A DNA stretch of 35,041 bases from the NCBI GenBank assembly GCA_021789435.1, contig JAJYJO010000019.1:1-35041 (forward strand). The letters are read 5' to 3'. The position numbers and the translations under genes were made by a program. Within the stretch, counting starts at the first letter, position 1; every line of letters starts with the position of its first letter. The notes below the pieces were generated by a model, which was not told the DNA's origin, made no database searches, and saw nothing but the letters and a program-made list of their open reading frames with translations. This DNA is from Chloroflexota bacterium (GTDB taxonomy: Bacteria > Chloroflexota > Limnocylindria > Limnocylindrales > CSP1-4). Below, in pieces: positions 15,260-24,210 of the stretch.

Positions 15260-17088
15260 GGGACGGCCTTCCCAGGTGGGTCGGCCGGGTGGTCCGGGGG
15301 ATCGGCGACCGGTGCGACCAGCTCCTCGCCCAGGGCCGCCAGCCGCTCGGCAACATTCGGGCCGGTCCAGGAGCGGGCTCGTCGCAACTCGGCCAGCGGC
15401 GGGGAATGGGACAGTGTCTCGACTGTCGAGCCGGCCCGCAGGCCGGCCTGCAGCCCGTCCCGCGCCCGGAGGACCGTGCGCAGCAGGGCAAGTTGGTCCA
15501 CGGGGGGCCGCCAGGCGTCGGCCGGGTCGAAGGCGTGCTGCTGGAGGAAGGCCTCACGGAGCAGGTCCGCCGCGGCAAGGTCGATCCGGTCCTCGTCCGG
15601 CAGGGCGTCGGCGCCGACCAGCTGGACGATCTCGAGGAGCTGGCGCTCGCGGGCCAGGAGGCCCAGGGCGTCTCGCCGGCACGCCTCCCAGTCGTCCCCG
15701 ACCCGCGCCCGGTACCAGGCGGCCAGCGCATCCACGTAGAGCGAGTACGAGCCGGTCCAGCCGATGGCCGGGAAGTGACGGGCGTGGGCCAGGTCCGTGT
15801 CGAGAGCCCAGAGCGTGCCGGCCAGGCGCAGGCTCGCCTGCGTGACGGGCTCGCTGAAGTCGCCACCCGGCGGCGAGATGGCCCCGACCACCGTCAGCGA
15901 GCCCACCCTGCCGGGCCGGCCGAGCGGGACCACGCGACCGGCTCGCTCGTAGAAGGCGGCCAGACGACTGCCCAGGTAGGCAGGGAACCCTTCCTCGCCG
16001 GGCAGCTCCTCGAGCCGGCCACTGATCTCGCGCAGCGCCTCCGCCCAGCGGCTCGTCGAGTCGGCCAGCAGGGCGACGCCGTAGCCCTGGTCGCGGAAGT
16101 ACTCGGCGATTGTCATCCCGAGCGCCACCGAGGCCTCGCGCGCCGCGACCGGCATGTTCGACGTGTTCGCGATGAGGACCGTGCGGGCGAGCAGCGGACC
16201 GCCGCTCCGCGGGTCCTCCAGCCCCGCGAACTCGGTCAGCAGCTCGGCCATCTCGTTGCCCCGCTCGCCGCAGCCCACGTAGACCACGACATCCGCATCG
16301 GACCAGCGGGCCAGGGTCTGCTCGACGACCGTCTTGCCGGTCCCGAAGCCGCCGGGGATGATCGCCGCGCCGCCCCTGGCGACCGGGAAGAGCATGTCCA
16401 GCACGCGCTGCCCGGTGACCAGCGGATCGAGGACCGGCAGGCGGTCGCCGACGGGCCGCGGAGTCCGCACCGGCCAGGCGTGGGCCAGGTGGAGGAGTCC
16501 CGGTCCCCGCTCCGATTCGATCTCCCCGATCGGGTCGCCGGCGGCGAACTCGCCCCGGGTCAGCCGGCGGAGCCGCCCCGCCGGCGCCCCGGGCGGAACC
16601 AGGATGCGGTGCTCGAACGGGCCCTCGGCCACCGCGCCGAGCACGTCCCCCGGCACCAGGTTTTCGCCAGGTTCGCGGAGCGGCGTGAACCGCCAGCGGC
16701 GCGCGGGATCGAGGGCCGGTGCTTCGAGGCCGGCCCCCAGAGTCCATCGGCCGCGCTCGGCGAGTGCCCCGAGGGGCCGCTGCAGGCCGTCGAACGTGGC
16801 GCCGAGGAGGCCCGGTCCCAGCCACGCGCAGAGGGGGCCGTCGCTCGCCTCGACCGGATCGCCGACGCGGAGGCCTGCGGTCTCCTCGTAGACCTGGATC
16901 GTCGCCCGCTCCCCGTCCAGGCGGATGATCTCGCCGAGGAGGCGGCTCGGCCCCACGCGGACGACCTGGCCCACGGTCGGTCGCGCCAGGCCGCTGGCCC
17001 GGACGACCGGTCCGGCCGCGGCGACGACCTCGGCCCGGCCTCGCGGGCGCGGTCCGGGGCCACGGACTTCACGCTCAGCGCTCACCAT
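15256..17088 (-). CDS. atpA: V/A-type ATPase catalytic subunit A
   Basis: A 610-residue catalytic subunit that hydrolyses or makes ATP. The Walker A is GGFGTGKT (246-253) and the GERGNE segment at 274-279 carries the conserved arginine region. The long non-homologous insertion typical of V/A-type A subunits lies between about 115 and 190. NTSNMPVAAREASV, YRDQG-like YFRDQGYGVALLADSTSRWAEALREISGRL (in parts), FPAYLGSRLAAFYERAG and VVGAISPPGGDFSEPVTQ all match. ATG 17088 is 7 bases after the subunit F stop. About 20 Arg/Pro-rich residues precede the first beta strand. Confidence 0.96.
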   Translation of the reverse strand: MVSAEREVRGPGPRPRGRAEVVAAAGPVVRASGLARPTVGQVVRVGPSRLLGEIIRLDGERATIQVYEETAGLRVGDPVEASDGPLCAWLGPGLLGATFDGLQRPLGALAERGRWTLGAGLEAPALDPARRWRFTPLREPGENLVPGDVLGAVAEGPFEHRILVPPGAPAGRLRRLTRGEFAAGDPIGEIESERGPGLLHLAHAWPVRTPRPVGDRLPVLDPLVTGQRVLDMLFPVARGGAAIIPGGFGTGKTVVEQTLARWSDADVVVYVGCGERGNEMAELLTEFAGLEDPRSGGPLLARTVLIANTSNMPVAAREASVALGMTIAEYFRDQGYGVALLADSTSRWAEALREISGRLEELPGEEGFPAYLGSRLAAFYERAGRVVPLGRPGRVGSLTVVGAISPPGGDFSEPVTQASLRLAGTLWALDTDLAHARHFPAIGWTGSYSLYVDALAAWYRARVGDDWEACRRDALGLLARERQLLEIVQLVGADALPDEDRIDLAAADLLREAFLQQHAFDPADAWRPPVDQLALLRTVLRARDGLQAGLRAGSTVETLSHSPPLAELRRARSWTGPNVAERLAALGEELVAPVADPPDHPADPPGKAVP

Positions 17089-17095
17089 CGGGCGG

Positions 17096-17434
17096 TCACC
17101 CCGTCCGCAGCACGACACGGTGACCGATCGCCCGCTGGAGCGTCTGGCCCAGCAGCCACCGGCCCGCGGATCGGTCGCCGGCCCCGGCGGCGGGGATCGC
17201 GAGCACCACCGGCCGGGCCAGCTGCTCGAGTCCGTCCCGCGTTCGCTCGTCGAGAGCGGCCCAGAGGTCGGCCGTGACGAGCAGGAGGCCCGTCTCGAGG
17301 TCGCCCGTCGCCTGGCGGACGGCACCGGCGACCTCGGGGCCGGGAGCCACGACGCTGACCGAGGCGCCGGCCAGTCGGAACCCGGCGGCCAGCTCCGGGG
17401 GAGCCAGCACGACGATGCGGTCCCCGGCGGTCAT
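17096..17434 (-). CDS. atpF: V/A-type ATPase subunit F
   Basis: A small (112 aa) Rossmann-like central-stalk subunit: DRIVVLAPPELAAGFRLAG, then VRQATGDLETGLLLVTADLW and ARPVVLAIPAAG. It sits on the shaft next to subunit D and modulates ATPase activity in other systems. Two starts are possible, GTG 17437 or ATG 17434. The ATG shares a base with the subunit C stop (TGATG), and the GTG gives a GTGA overlap; the difference is one residue. Sequence conservation is low in this family, but position and fold pattern make the call solid. Confidence 0.85.
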   Translation of the reverse strand: MTAGDRIVVLAPPELAAGFRLAGASVSVVAPGPEVAGAVRQATGDLETGLLLVTADLWAALDERTRDGLEQLARPVVLAIPAAGAGDRSAGRWLLGQTLQRAIGHRVVLRTG

Positions 17435-18348
17435 CACGCGGCCCGGCGGCCGTCGCGGCCCGGCTGGCGGCCTGTCTGGCCGGGCAGGCCGGCCAGGATC
17501 GATCGGAGCCGGAGCGCCTGTGCCTCGACCGCCGCGACGTAGCCCGCGACCGTGGCGATGCCGAGCGGATCGTGGTGGCCCCGCCGCTCCAGGCGCGCCA
17601 GGCGCTCCCCCAGCAGCTGCCGCTCCCGCCAGGCCGCGTCGGCGGTCGCGCCGGCCTGGAGGGCCTCCCGCACCCGGCGGCGCTCAGCCACCTCGCCCCG
17701 CATGAGATCGCGCACCGCGGCTGCATCCTCGCCCGAACCCTCCGCGCGGCGCCACCGAGCGCGCCACCAGGCCTCGTCGAGCCGGGCCTCCAGCGCCTCC
17801 GGCGCCGTTCCCGCCTCCGCGGCGCGGGCCAGCGCGCGGGCCGCCCGGCCACCCAGGATGCCGAGCCGGCAGAGGACCAGGAAGGGCCCGCCTTCGCCCG
17901 GCGCGGCCGCCACCAGCCGCATCGCACGGGCATCAAGCAGCGCACCCGGCGAGACCTGGCCCAGGATCGTCACCTCCAACTGGCCTGCCCGGCGACGGCG
18001 CAGCACCTCCAGGGCGCGCTCCTCGTCCAGGTGGAGGACAAGCGCTTCCACGAGCTCCCGAATCGGCGGCCCGTACGATCGAACGAGGCCCCCCAATCGG
18101 CGCGAGCGGTGGCGCTCGATGGCCGCCTGCAGGACCTGGACCGGCCGCCGGAAAGCACCGGTCGCGCTCGCCTCTGCGATCGGAACGCGCCAATCGTCGA
18201 GGCCCGCGAGGAGCTCAAGGACGGCGTCGACCGACGAAGCCGTCCTGGCGGCGCGGAGGGTCGTCGCGTCGAGCAGGCGGCTGCGGAGGGCGCCGATCCG
18301 GGCATTGCCGAAGTCGTAGCCGATCAGCGCCCGACCCTCCCTTCGCAC
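17434..18348 (-). CDS. atpC: V/A-type ATPase subunit C
   Basis: An Arg/Ala/Leu-rich, all-helical 304-residue subunit that links the central rotor to the membrane ring in V/A-ATPases. Near the N-terminus IGYDFGNARIGALRSRLLD resembles the family opening (YxxaNaRvramkskLl). The GTG at 18348 overlaps the subunit E gene by 25 bases and has no Shine-Dalgarno. An alternative is CTG at 18327: it forms a CTGA overlap with the subunit E stop and has AAGGGAGGG seven bases upstream, so the true protein may lack the first 7 residues. Sequence is diverged; operon position supports the call. Confidence 0.85.
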   Translation of the reverse strand: MRREGRALIGYDFGNARIGALRSRLLDATTLRAARTASSVDAVLELLAGLDDWRVPIAEASATGAFRRPVQVLQAAIERHRSRRLGGLVRSYGPPIRELVEALVLHLDEERALEVLRRRRAGQLEVTILGQVSPGALLDARAMRLVAAAPGEGGPFLVLCRLGILGGRAARALARAAEAGTAPEALEARLDEAWWRARWRRAEGSGEDAAAVRDLMRGEVAERRRVREALQAGATADAAWRERQLLGERLARLERRGHHDPLGIATVAGYVAAVEAQALRLRSILAGLPGQTGRQPGRDGRRAA

Positions 18349-18998
18349 GCGACGGGTGCGCCGTGCCAGCTCGTCGAGGCGGCGTCCGGGCCACGCTTCT
18401 CATTCACCTCGGGCCCCAGGAGCCGGGCGACCTCGCTGGCCAGCGCCGCGCGGGCACGCCTCAGGCGAGTCGGCAGGGTCCCGTCCACCTCGAGCCGGCC
18501 GTCGGCCGAGCGGCAGACGAACCCCTGCGCTGCATCCGCTTCCACCTCCAGCCGGACGGCTGTCCGGTCGAACCGAACGTGACCGTCCTGCAGGGCCGCC
18601 GCGTCGGCCGGCCGCACCCGGACGGTCGAGCCGGGGCCGGTGAACGCCACGGCCTCCTCGACCAGCCGCACGAGGGCCCACCTCCACCGATCACCCGACG
18701 GGTCGTCGGCGAGGGTGGCGAGCCGCTCGGCCGCGAGGGCGAAGGCCCGATCGACGACCGCCACGTCGGCTTCGGTTCGGTCCCGGACCCGTCGGAGGCG
18801 GGCGGCGTTGACGAGCCGGCTCGCCTCCCTCTGGAGCGCCGGCTCGTGCTCGGCGCGGGCGCCCCGGACCTCGGCGTCGGCGTGGGCCCGGGCGTCGGCC
18901 ACCATCGTCGCGGCACGCTGCCGGGCGGCGACGAGCAGCGCCGCGGCCTCGGCGGCCGCCTCGCGCTCGATCGCCTCCAGGATCGCGGTTCCGCCCAT
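18324..18998 (-). CDS. atpE: V/A-type ATPase subunit E (peripheral stalk)
   Basis: A 224-residue peripheral-stalk subunit. Residues 1-95 are a long Ala/Glu/Arg helix (ILEAIEREAAAEAAALLVAA onward) that pairs with the G/H subunit, and the C-terminal half is the globular domain (VRLEVEADAAQGFVCRSADG, RLEVDGTLPTRLRRARAAL in parts). The ATG at 18998 has GGGAGGGG upstream, with a 32-base gap to the proteolipid stop. The last 25 residues (after GPEVNEKRG) are not typical of the family and lie partly over the subunit C start. Confidence 0.88.
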   Translation of the reverse strand: MGGTAILEAIEREAAAEAAALLVAARQRAATMVADARAHADAEVRGARAEHEPALQREASRLVNAARLRRVRDRTEADVAVVDRAFALAAERLATLADDPSGDRWRWALVRLVEEAVAFTGPGSTVRVRPADAAALQDGHVRFDRTAVRLEVEADAAQGFVCRSADGRLEVDGTLPTRLRRARAALASEVARLLGPEVNEKRGPDAASTSWHGAPVACEGRVGR

Positions 18999-19030
18999 GC
19001 GGCTGCCCCTCCCGTCGCGCTCGGGGAGGC

Positions 19031-19246
19031 TCAGCCGCCCAGCAGGACCATGGCGGCGACGACGAAGCCGAGGATCACCACCGTCTCCGGGAGGGCCATC
19101 ATCAGCAGGATCCCGCCCAGCAGCTCGGGCTTCTCGGCGATGGTCCCGGCGCCGGCCGAACCGATCCGCGACTGGGCGAGGCCGGTCCCGATCGCCCCGA
19201 GCCCCACTGCCAGCGCCGCACCGATGAACCGCCAGCCATCGTCCAC
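19031..19246 (-). CDS. atpK: V/A-type ATPase proteolipid subunit K (rotor ring)
   Basis: A 71-residue single-hairpin proteolipid, the short form rather than the duplicated four-helix form. Helix 1 is about 8-34 and helix 2 about 42-70. The ion-binding carboxylate is E54 in ALPETVVILG, and Q25 in helix 1 lies 29 residues earlier, the same spacing as Gln110-Glu139 of the Enterococcus hirae sodium-binding NtpK. The position of NtpK Gln65 is V56 here, so sodium specificity is not assured. GTG 19246 has GGGAGGTGA just upstream and is 3 bases after the subunit I stop. Confidence 0.93.
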   Translation of the reverse strand: MDDGWRFIGAALAVGLGAIGTGLAQSRIGSAGAGTIAEKPELLGGILLMMALPETVVILGFVVAAMVLLGG

Positions 19247-19249
19247 CCG

Positions 19250-21178
19250 TCACCTCCCGACTGGACGGGCCTGCCCGTCCGCGCGTGCGATCGCCGCCGC
19301 GAACGGCCGGAAGCGCCGCCCGCCGGTGTCGACGAACCTGCCGAAGAACTCCACGTAATGGAGCCGCAGCCCCTGAACGGTCGAGTCGAAGAAGCCGAGA
19401 CTGAAGTTGAGGGCATGGAGCAGGCCGCCGACCAGGAGACCGGCGAGGATGCTCCCGCTCAGGCCCCCGAGCTGGTTGGCGACCGTCGCCAGCATCACCG
19501 ACGCGAGCCCGATGGCCATCAGCCGCGCGTAGCTGAGGACGTTGCCGAAGATCCCCACCAGCTCGATGGAACCGGCAAGGCCGGCCAGGACGACCAGCCC
19601 GACCGCAGCCGCCGCCAGGCTCACCGCCAGCAACCAGCCGGCCGGATCCGGGATCCAGCCGCCGGCCCGGCCCGCCACCAGCGCCACCATCGCGAAGAGG
19701 CAGGTCAGCAGCAGGACGCGCACGGCCGCCTCGCGCCGTTCTCCGAGGCGGATCGCGTTGGCGACCCCCAGACCGAGGCCCAGCCCGACGTGTGCGATGC
19801 CGATGCCGAGCGCCAGGACGAGCATCGGCAGGATCGCCTCCCGCCGGTCGAGGGCCAGCGGGTGGAGGCCGAAGACCAGGTGGCCCGCATCGCCGAACCA
19901 TTCCCCGAACAGGACGCCGAAGAAGACCGTGGCGGCCGCGGCCGGGATTCCGATCGGCACGACCAGGCGGACCGCCGCGCTGCGGGGCCAGCGGAGTCGC
20001 ACGGCCAGGAGCAGGCCCAGCATCACCAGGCCGTACCCGGCGTCTCCCACCATCAACCCCACGAAGGCCGGGAAGGTGACGGCCAGGAACGGCGTCGGAT
20101 CGAGCGAGCCGTAGCGCGGCAGGCCCAGGAAGGAGGCCAGCGGCTCGAACGGCCGCAGCAACCGGGGGTTGCGAAGTGCCACCGGAGCCTCCGCCTCTTC
20201 GACCCGCCGTTCTCCCGGGCGCACGTCGAGCAGAGCCTCCGGGCCGAAGTCGGCGGCGAGGCCGGCGCGCAGCTCCGCCAGGCGATCGTCCGGCACCCAG
20301 CCGCCGAACGCCACCAGGTGGTCGCTGGCCGCCGCGCCCGCCACCGCATCGCTCTCCGCGAAGCGGTCGGCGAGTACGGCGGCCAGGGCCGCGCTCTCGG
20401 CGCCGTGTCCCTCGGCGAGTGCGAGCAGTTCGGCGCCGGCCGTCTCGAACGCCGCCGCGTCGGCCGACTGCTCGCCGTCCAGCCGGGCCAGGGCCTCGGC
20501 CAGGGGGAGTCCGGCGCAGGCCTCGGGCAGATCCGCCTCGGCGATGCCCCGCCGGCCGAACAACTCCTGGACCGGCCCAAGGGCCTCCCGGGGGAAGAGC
20601 GCCAGGAGCGCGATCCGCTGCGCATCCAGGTCGGCGGTGATCAGCTCCGACCGTCCCCCGGCGACCAGTTCCAGTTCCGGGCGCAGCAGATCCAGCAGGG
20701 CTTGCGCGCGGGCTGGCACGAGCGCGGCTATCGCGCCGTAGCCGCGCAGCCGCGGGATCAGCCCGGCGACCGGCGCCAGCGCCCCGATCAGCTCGCGACA
20801 CTCGCCGATTCGCCGCTCCTCGGCCGCCAGGCGCCGCCGCCGCTCGGTCAGCGCGGCGGCCCGCTCGTGGACCGGCCGAAGGGAAGCCACCCGCTCCGCC
20901 AGCGCGGCGTCGTCCAGCTCCCAGAGCCGGGAGACCAGATCGTGCGGCGCCGCCTGGCGGCCGAGCAGCCCCGCCAGTTCCGAGGCCATCCCCAGGGCGG
21001 CCTCCCGGTCCGCTCGATCCGGGCAGTCGGGGCAGGGTCCGAAGATCGGGGTCGGGGCCGCTTCGGCGGGCCCGACGCTCCGTTCGAACGGGACGAGCTC
21101 CACGACGCCGGCCCGGTGGACGGCCCGAAGCAGCTCCAAAACCCGCCTGCGCGGGGCCACGATCTCCACGCGCCGCAT
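19250..21178 (-). CDS. atpI: V/A-type ATPase subunit I (membrane stator, a-type)
   Basis: A 642-residue stator subunit with a soluble N-terminal half (1-about 320; two long helices and an alpha/beta lobe that binds the peripheral stalks) and a membrane half with about seven hydrophobic helices. The family segment PFLAVTFPAFVGLMVGDAGYG begins the membrane part, and later ones are GVLFGEWFG and GIFGNVLSYARLMAIGLASVML, which contains the arginine expected to face the rotor carboxylate. ATG 21178 (MRRVEIVAPRRRV) matches the usual family N-terminus; a GTG at 21190 is also possible. A CPDCPD segment near residue 50 is unusual but its meaning is unknown. Confidence 0.94.
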   Translation of the reverse strand: MRRVEIVAPRRRVLELLRAVHRAGVVELVPFERSVGPAEAAPTPIFGPCPDCPDRADREAALGMASELAGLLGRQAAPHDLVSRLWELDDAALAERVASLRPVHERAAALTERRRRLAAEERRIGECRELIGALAPVAGLIPRLRGYGAIAALVPARAQALLDLLRPELELVAGGRSELITADLDAQRIALLALFPREALGPVQELFGRRGIAEADLPEACAGLPLAEALARLDGEQSADAAAFETAGAELLALAEGHGAESAALAAVLADRFAESDAVAGAAASDHLVAFGGWVPDDRLAELRAGLAADFGPEALLDVRPGERRVEEAEAPVALRNPRLLRPFEPLASFLGLPRYGSLDPTPFLAVTFPAFVGLMVGDAGYGLVMLGLLLAVRLRWPRSAAVRLVVPIGIPAAAATVFFGVLFGEWFGDAGHLVFGLHPLALDRREAILPMLVLALGIGIAHVGLGLGLGVANAIRLGERREAAVRVLLLTCLFAMVALVAGRAGGWIPDPAGWLLAVSLAAAAVGLVVLAGLAGSIELVGIFGNVLSYARLMAIGLASVMLATVANQLGGLSGSILAGLLVGGLLHALNFSLGFFDSTVQGLRLHYVEFFGRFVDTGGRRFRPFAAAIARADGQARPVGR

Positions 21179-21183
21179 GCGGG

Positions 21184-21549
21184 TCAGCACGGTTCGTCCC
21201 CCGGCGCTGGGTCGGTCCCGCTGGCCGGGCCGGGCTCGGCCAGGACGGCCGCGACGATCCGGTCCGCGGCCGCGTCCAGGAGGGGTGAGGCCGGCTCCTC
21301 GGGGTCGGGACACGCGGCCGGTCCGGGGGCGGCGTCGAGACCGGCCAGCTCCGCCCGCGCCTCGGCCAGGACGCGCCGTCGGAGCCGGGCAACGGCCCGC
21401 GCCGTGCGCCCGCCCACCGCCGCCTCGATCGCGGCGACTTCGGCGGCCGCAACCTCGAGGAGCCGCTCGGCCTCCACCTCGGCAGACCGGCGTCGCTCCT
21501 GCGCTTCGCGTTCGGCTCGCTCCAGGGCGAGCAGGATCGACGTGTCCAC
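21184..21549 (-). CDS. V/A-type ATPase subunit G/H (peripheral stalk coiled coil)
   Basis: A 121-residue, almost wholly helical protein: LLALERAEREAQERRRSAEVEAERLL, continuing through Ala/Glu/Arg heptads to about residue 75, then a Pro/Ala/Asp-rich tail. This is the partner helix of subunit E in the peripheral stalk. GTG 21549 is preferred because GGAGG lies 6 bases upstream; another in-frame GTG at 21555 is too close to that site. It is the first gene of the operon, and its end precedes the subunit I start by 5 bases. Families of this helix are hard to distinguish by sequence, so the call leans on position. Confidence 0.75.
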   Translation of the reverse strand: MDTSILLALERAEREAQERRRSAEVEAERLLEVAAAEVAAIEAAVGGRTARAVARLRRRVLAEARAELAGLDAAPGPAACPDPEEPASPLLDAAADRIVAAVLAEPGPASGTDPAPGDEPC

Positions 21550-21852
21550 CCTCACCCTCCAGGCGCCGGGGCGCTCTGGACGGCCCGAGTCTGAAGCCCG
21601 GCAGGCGGCGCGCGGTAGAGCCGCGGGACCCCTCGCCTGTGCCGTTCGGCCCACCGGCCCGTCACGCCCGGCGGGCGCCTCCCCGCGCTGCTCCGAGGGG
21701 AGCCGGAGCGCCCGAAAGCCCCGGCCGTTCGGCACTTGCCCACCCCCGCCGCCCGGAACGAGGCTCGGGCCAACGAGTCCGGGCCGACCCAACGGCCCGC
21801 CCGGACGCCAGACGCCTTCCGGGCGACAGTGTGAACAGGGGTTCCTCACGAG
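21550..21852. promoter_or_regulatory. Divergent promoter region of the V-ATPase and Kor operons
   Basis: These 303 bases separate the first ATPase gene (minus) and the ferredoxin subunit gene (plus) and contain no credible gene. A CCGTTCGGCCCACCGG segment is at about 21641-21656. A longer element at 21711-21733 (CCCGAAAGCC, GGCC, TTCGGC) recurs upstream of the PFOR operon at 32393-32414 in the same orientation relative to the minus-strand gene. GC content makes -10 boxes unrecognisable. Confidence 0.55.
21711..21733. promoter_or_regulatory. Shared upstream element, copy A
   Basis: CCCGAAAGCC is followed by GGCC and TTCGGC; 20 of about 22 positions match copy B at 32393-32414, allowing one inserted base. 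It lies about 160 bases upstream of the V-ATPase operon and 120 upstream of the Kor operon. It may be a regulator site common to energy-metabolism operons, or chance at this composition. Confidence 0.35.
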
Positions 21853-22122
21853 ATGGCGATCGATCCCTTAGCCACTCGGGCCCGCGCACCGCTCCCGCCG
21901 TGGACGCCGCTGGTGATCGCAGAGGACAAGTGCAAGGGCTGCGAGCTGTGCGTCGCGGCCTGCCCGAAAGCGGTCCTGGCGCTCGACGAGGGGGTGGTGA
22001 ACCGGCTCGGCTATCACCCCGTCCGGCTGACGGACGCCTCGCGCTGCACGAGCTGCGCGTTCTGCGCTCGCGTCTGCCCGGACGTCGTCTTCACGATCTA
22101 CGCTCCCCTTCGCGAGGTCTGA
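21853..22122 (+). CDS. 2-oxoacid:ferredoxin oxidoreductase, ferredoxin-like delta subunit
   Basis: An 89-residue 2[4Fe-4S] ferredoxin subunit. Cluster motifs are CKGCELCVAACPKAV and CTSCAFCARVCPDVVF. It passes electrons from the alpha/beta core to external ferredoxin. The N-terminal 20 residues (PLATRARAPLPPWTPL) precede the first beta strand. The ATG at 21853 has only a weak upstream ribosome site. It begins a four-gene operon in the order delta-alpha-beta-gamma, and the alpha gene starts 3 bases after its stop. KorD and VorD types cannot be separated from the sequence alone. Confidence 0.92.
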   Translation: MAIDPLATRARAPLPPWTPLVIAEDKCKGCELCVAACPKAVLALDEGVVNRLGYHPVRLTDASRCTSCAFCARVCPDVVFTIYAPLREV

Positions 22123-22125
22123 CGG

Positions 22126-23403
22126 ATGACGGTGATGCACGGCACGTCCGAGCGACGGGCCGGGGCGCGACGCGCCCGTGTCCTGATGAAGGGCAACGAA
22201 GCGATCGCCGAGGCGGCGATCCAGGCCGGCTGCGACGCCTACTTCGGGTACCCGATCACTCCCCAGGCCGAGCTCCTCGAGTGGATGGCCCGCCGGATGC
22301 CGGAACTCGGTCGGACCTTCGTCCAGGCCGAATCGGAGTTGGCGGCGATCAACATGGCCCTGGGCGCCGGCGCGACCGGCGCCCGCGTCATGGTCTCGTC
22401 CTCCAGCCCCGGCATCAGCCTGATGGCGGAGGGGATGAGCTACATGGCCGGCTCGGAGATCCCCGTGGTCCTGGTCAACGTGATGCGCGGCGGACCGGGC
22501 CTCGGTTCGATCCAGCCCAGCCAGTCCGATTACTTCCAGGCCGTGAAGGGCCATGGTCACGGCGACTACCGCACACCGGTCCTTGCCCCGGCCTCCATCT
22601 CGGAGGCGGTCGACCTCGTCGCCCACGCCTTCGAGCTCGCGGAGCGCTACCGGACGCCGGTCTTCATCCTGGCGGACGGGACGCTCGGCCAGGCCATGGA
22701 GCCGGTCGAGCTGCGTTTCCGGACGCCGGAGCGGCGCGCCAATGACTGGGCGCTGACCGGCGCCGACGGCCGGCCGCCCCGGGTGGTCAAGTCGCTCGAC
22801 CTGCTCCCGGAGAACCTCGAGCGGCACAACCTGGCGCTGCAGGCCAAGTTCCAGGAGATCGCCCGGCGCGAGGTCCGCTGGGCGGGCCAGCAGCTTGAGG
22901 ACGCGGAGTTCGCCATCGTCGCCTACGGCACGGCGGCCCGCGTGGCCCGGACGGCCGTGGCCCGCGGGCGGTCCCGCGGGATCAAGGTCGGGCTCTTCCG
23001 GCCCATCACCCTGTGGCCGTTCCCGGAACGGGAGCTCGCCCGCCTGGCGGCCCGGCTGCGCGGCATCCTGGTGGTGGAGCTGTCGGCCGGCCAGATGGTC
23101 GAGGATGTGCGGTTGGCCGTCGAGGGTCGCTGCCCGGTTGCCTTCCACGGCCGGATGGGCGGCATGATCCCCACCCCGGACGAGGTGGTCGAGGTGCTTC
23201 GCTCCTTCCAGGCTCGGGTCGGTCGGCGGGCGCGCCGGAAGGCTCTGCTGCCGCTGCCCGCCGAGTCGAAGGTCGAGCCCCCGAGCGGCAATGGCCATGG
23301 AGCCGTGGACCGGGCCGGCTGGGCGCCGGTGGAGCCGGTCGAGCCGTCAGAGCCGGTCCTGGCCGGCGGCCACCGCCGGCGGCTCCGGGAGGTGGCCCGA
23401 TGA
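22126..23403 (+). CDS. korA: 2-oxoacid:ferredoxin oxidoreductase alpha subunit (KorA/VorB-like)
   Basis: This 425-residue alpha subunit supplies the pyrimidine-binding side of the thiamine diphosphate site. Key segments are [28 protein letters not shown] (in parts), [32 protein letters not shown] and [26 protein letters not shown], and a C-terminal transketolase-like domain includes [14 protein letters not shown]. The TGHGHGD-like [14 protein letters not shown] region matches 2-oxoglutarate and branched-chain 2-oxoacid enzymes rather than PFOR. The C-terminal 55 residues are Pro/Glu-rich and not family-like. Substrate remains open: 2-oxoglutarate or branched-chain 2-oxoacids. Confidence 0.92.
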   Translation: MTVMHGTSERRAGARRARVLMKGNEAIAEAAIQAGCDAYFGYPITPQAELLEWMARRMPELGRTFVQAESELAAINMALGAGATGARVMVSSSSPGISLMAEGMSYMAGSEIPVVLVNVMRGGPGLGSIQPSQSDYFQAVKGHGHGDYRTPVLAPASISEAVDLVAHAFELAERYRTPVFILADGTLGQAMEPVELRFRTPERRANDWALTGADGRPPRVVKSLDLLPENLERHNLALQAKFQEIARREVRWAGQQLEDAEFAIVAYGTAARVARTAVARGRSRGIKVGLFRPITLWPFPERELARLAARLRGILVVELSAGQMVEDVRLAVEGRCPVAFHGRMGGMIPTPDEVVEVLRSFQARVGRRARRKALLPLPAESKVEPPSGNGHGAVDRAGWAPVEPVEPSEPVLAGGHRRRLREVAR

Positions 23404-24209
23404 GCGTCGCGACTCCGCCGAGGGCGCCGGCCAGCCCGCGGGTCATCTACCAGCAGCCGGAGCTCCTCTCCGAGACCTCGACGCGCTACTGTCCCGGCTG
23501 CGGCCACGGGATCATCCACCGGCTGATTGCCGAGGTGCTCGGGGAGCTGGGACTCGGTCCCCGGACGATCGCCGTGGCCCCGGTCGGCTGCGCCGTCTTC
23601 GCCTACGACTACCTCCTGCTCGACTTCGTCGAGGCACCCCACGGCCGGGCCCCGGCCGTGGCCACCGGAATCCGCCGAGTCCGGCCGGACAACTTCGTCC
23701 TCATGTACCAGGGCGACGGGGACCTGGCCGCGATCGGCACGGCCGAGATCGTGCACGCCGCCGCGCGCGGCGAGCGGATCACTGGCATCTTCGTCAACAA
23801 CGGCATCTACGGCATGACCGGCGGCCAGATGGCTCCGACGACGCTGCTCGGTCAGCGGACGACCTCCTCGCCCACGGGTCGCGAGGCCAGCCTGGCCGGC
23901 TATCCCATCCGGATCACCGAAATGCTGGCCCAGCTGCCGGGGACGGCCTACGCGGCGCGGGGGACGATCATCGATCCATCGAGCGTGGGGAAGACCAAGG
24001 CCATGATCAAGCGCGCCTGCCAGGTCCAGCTGGAGGGGACCGGCTTCGCCCTGGTGGAGATCCTCTCGAACTGCCCGGTGGGCTGGGGCCTGACCGCTCA
24101 ACAGTCGATGGACCACATCCGGGCCGAGGTGATCCCGGCCTACCCGCTCGGCGTGATCATCGACCGGGGCAAGCGAGCGGTTGCCCCGACGTCCGGCGGG
24201 GAAGGCTGA
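23400..24209 (+). CDS. korB: 2-oxoacid:ferredoxin oxidoreductase beta subunit
   Basis: This 269-residue beta subunit binds the thiamine pyrophosphate. Visible are [21 protein letters not shown] with the CxxC pair for the Fe-S cluster, [12 protein letters not shown], the diphosphate/Mg motif [19 protein letters not shown], and [19 protein letters not shown]. It overlaps the alpha stop by ATGA, with GGGAGGTGG just upstream. ATG 24211 of the gamma gene follows at once. Together with korA it forms the catalytic core. Confidence 0.94.
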   Translation: MSVATPPRAPASPRVIYQQPELLSETSTRYCPGCGHGIIHRLIAEVLGELGLGPRTIAVAPVGCAVFAYDYLLLDFVEAPHGRAPAVATGIRRVRPDNFVLMYQGDGDLAAIGTAEIVHAAARGERITGIFVNNGIYGMTGGQMAPTTLLGQRTTSSPTGREASLAGYPIRITEMLAQLPGTAYAARGTIIDPSSVGKTKAMIKRACQVQLEGTGFALVEILSNCPVGWGLTAQQSMDHIRAEVIPAYPLGVIIDRGKRAVAPTSGGEG

Positions 24210-24210
24210 G

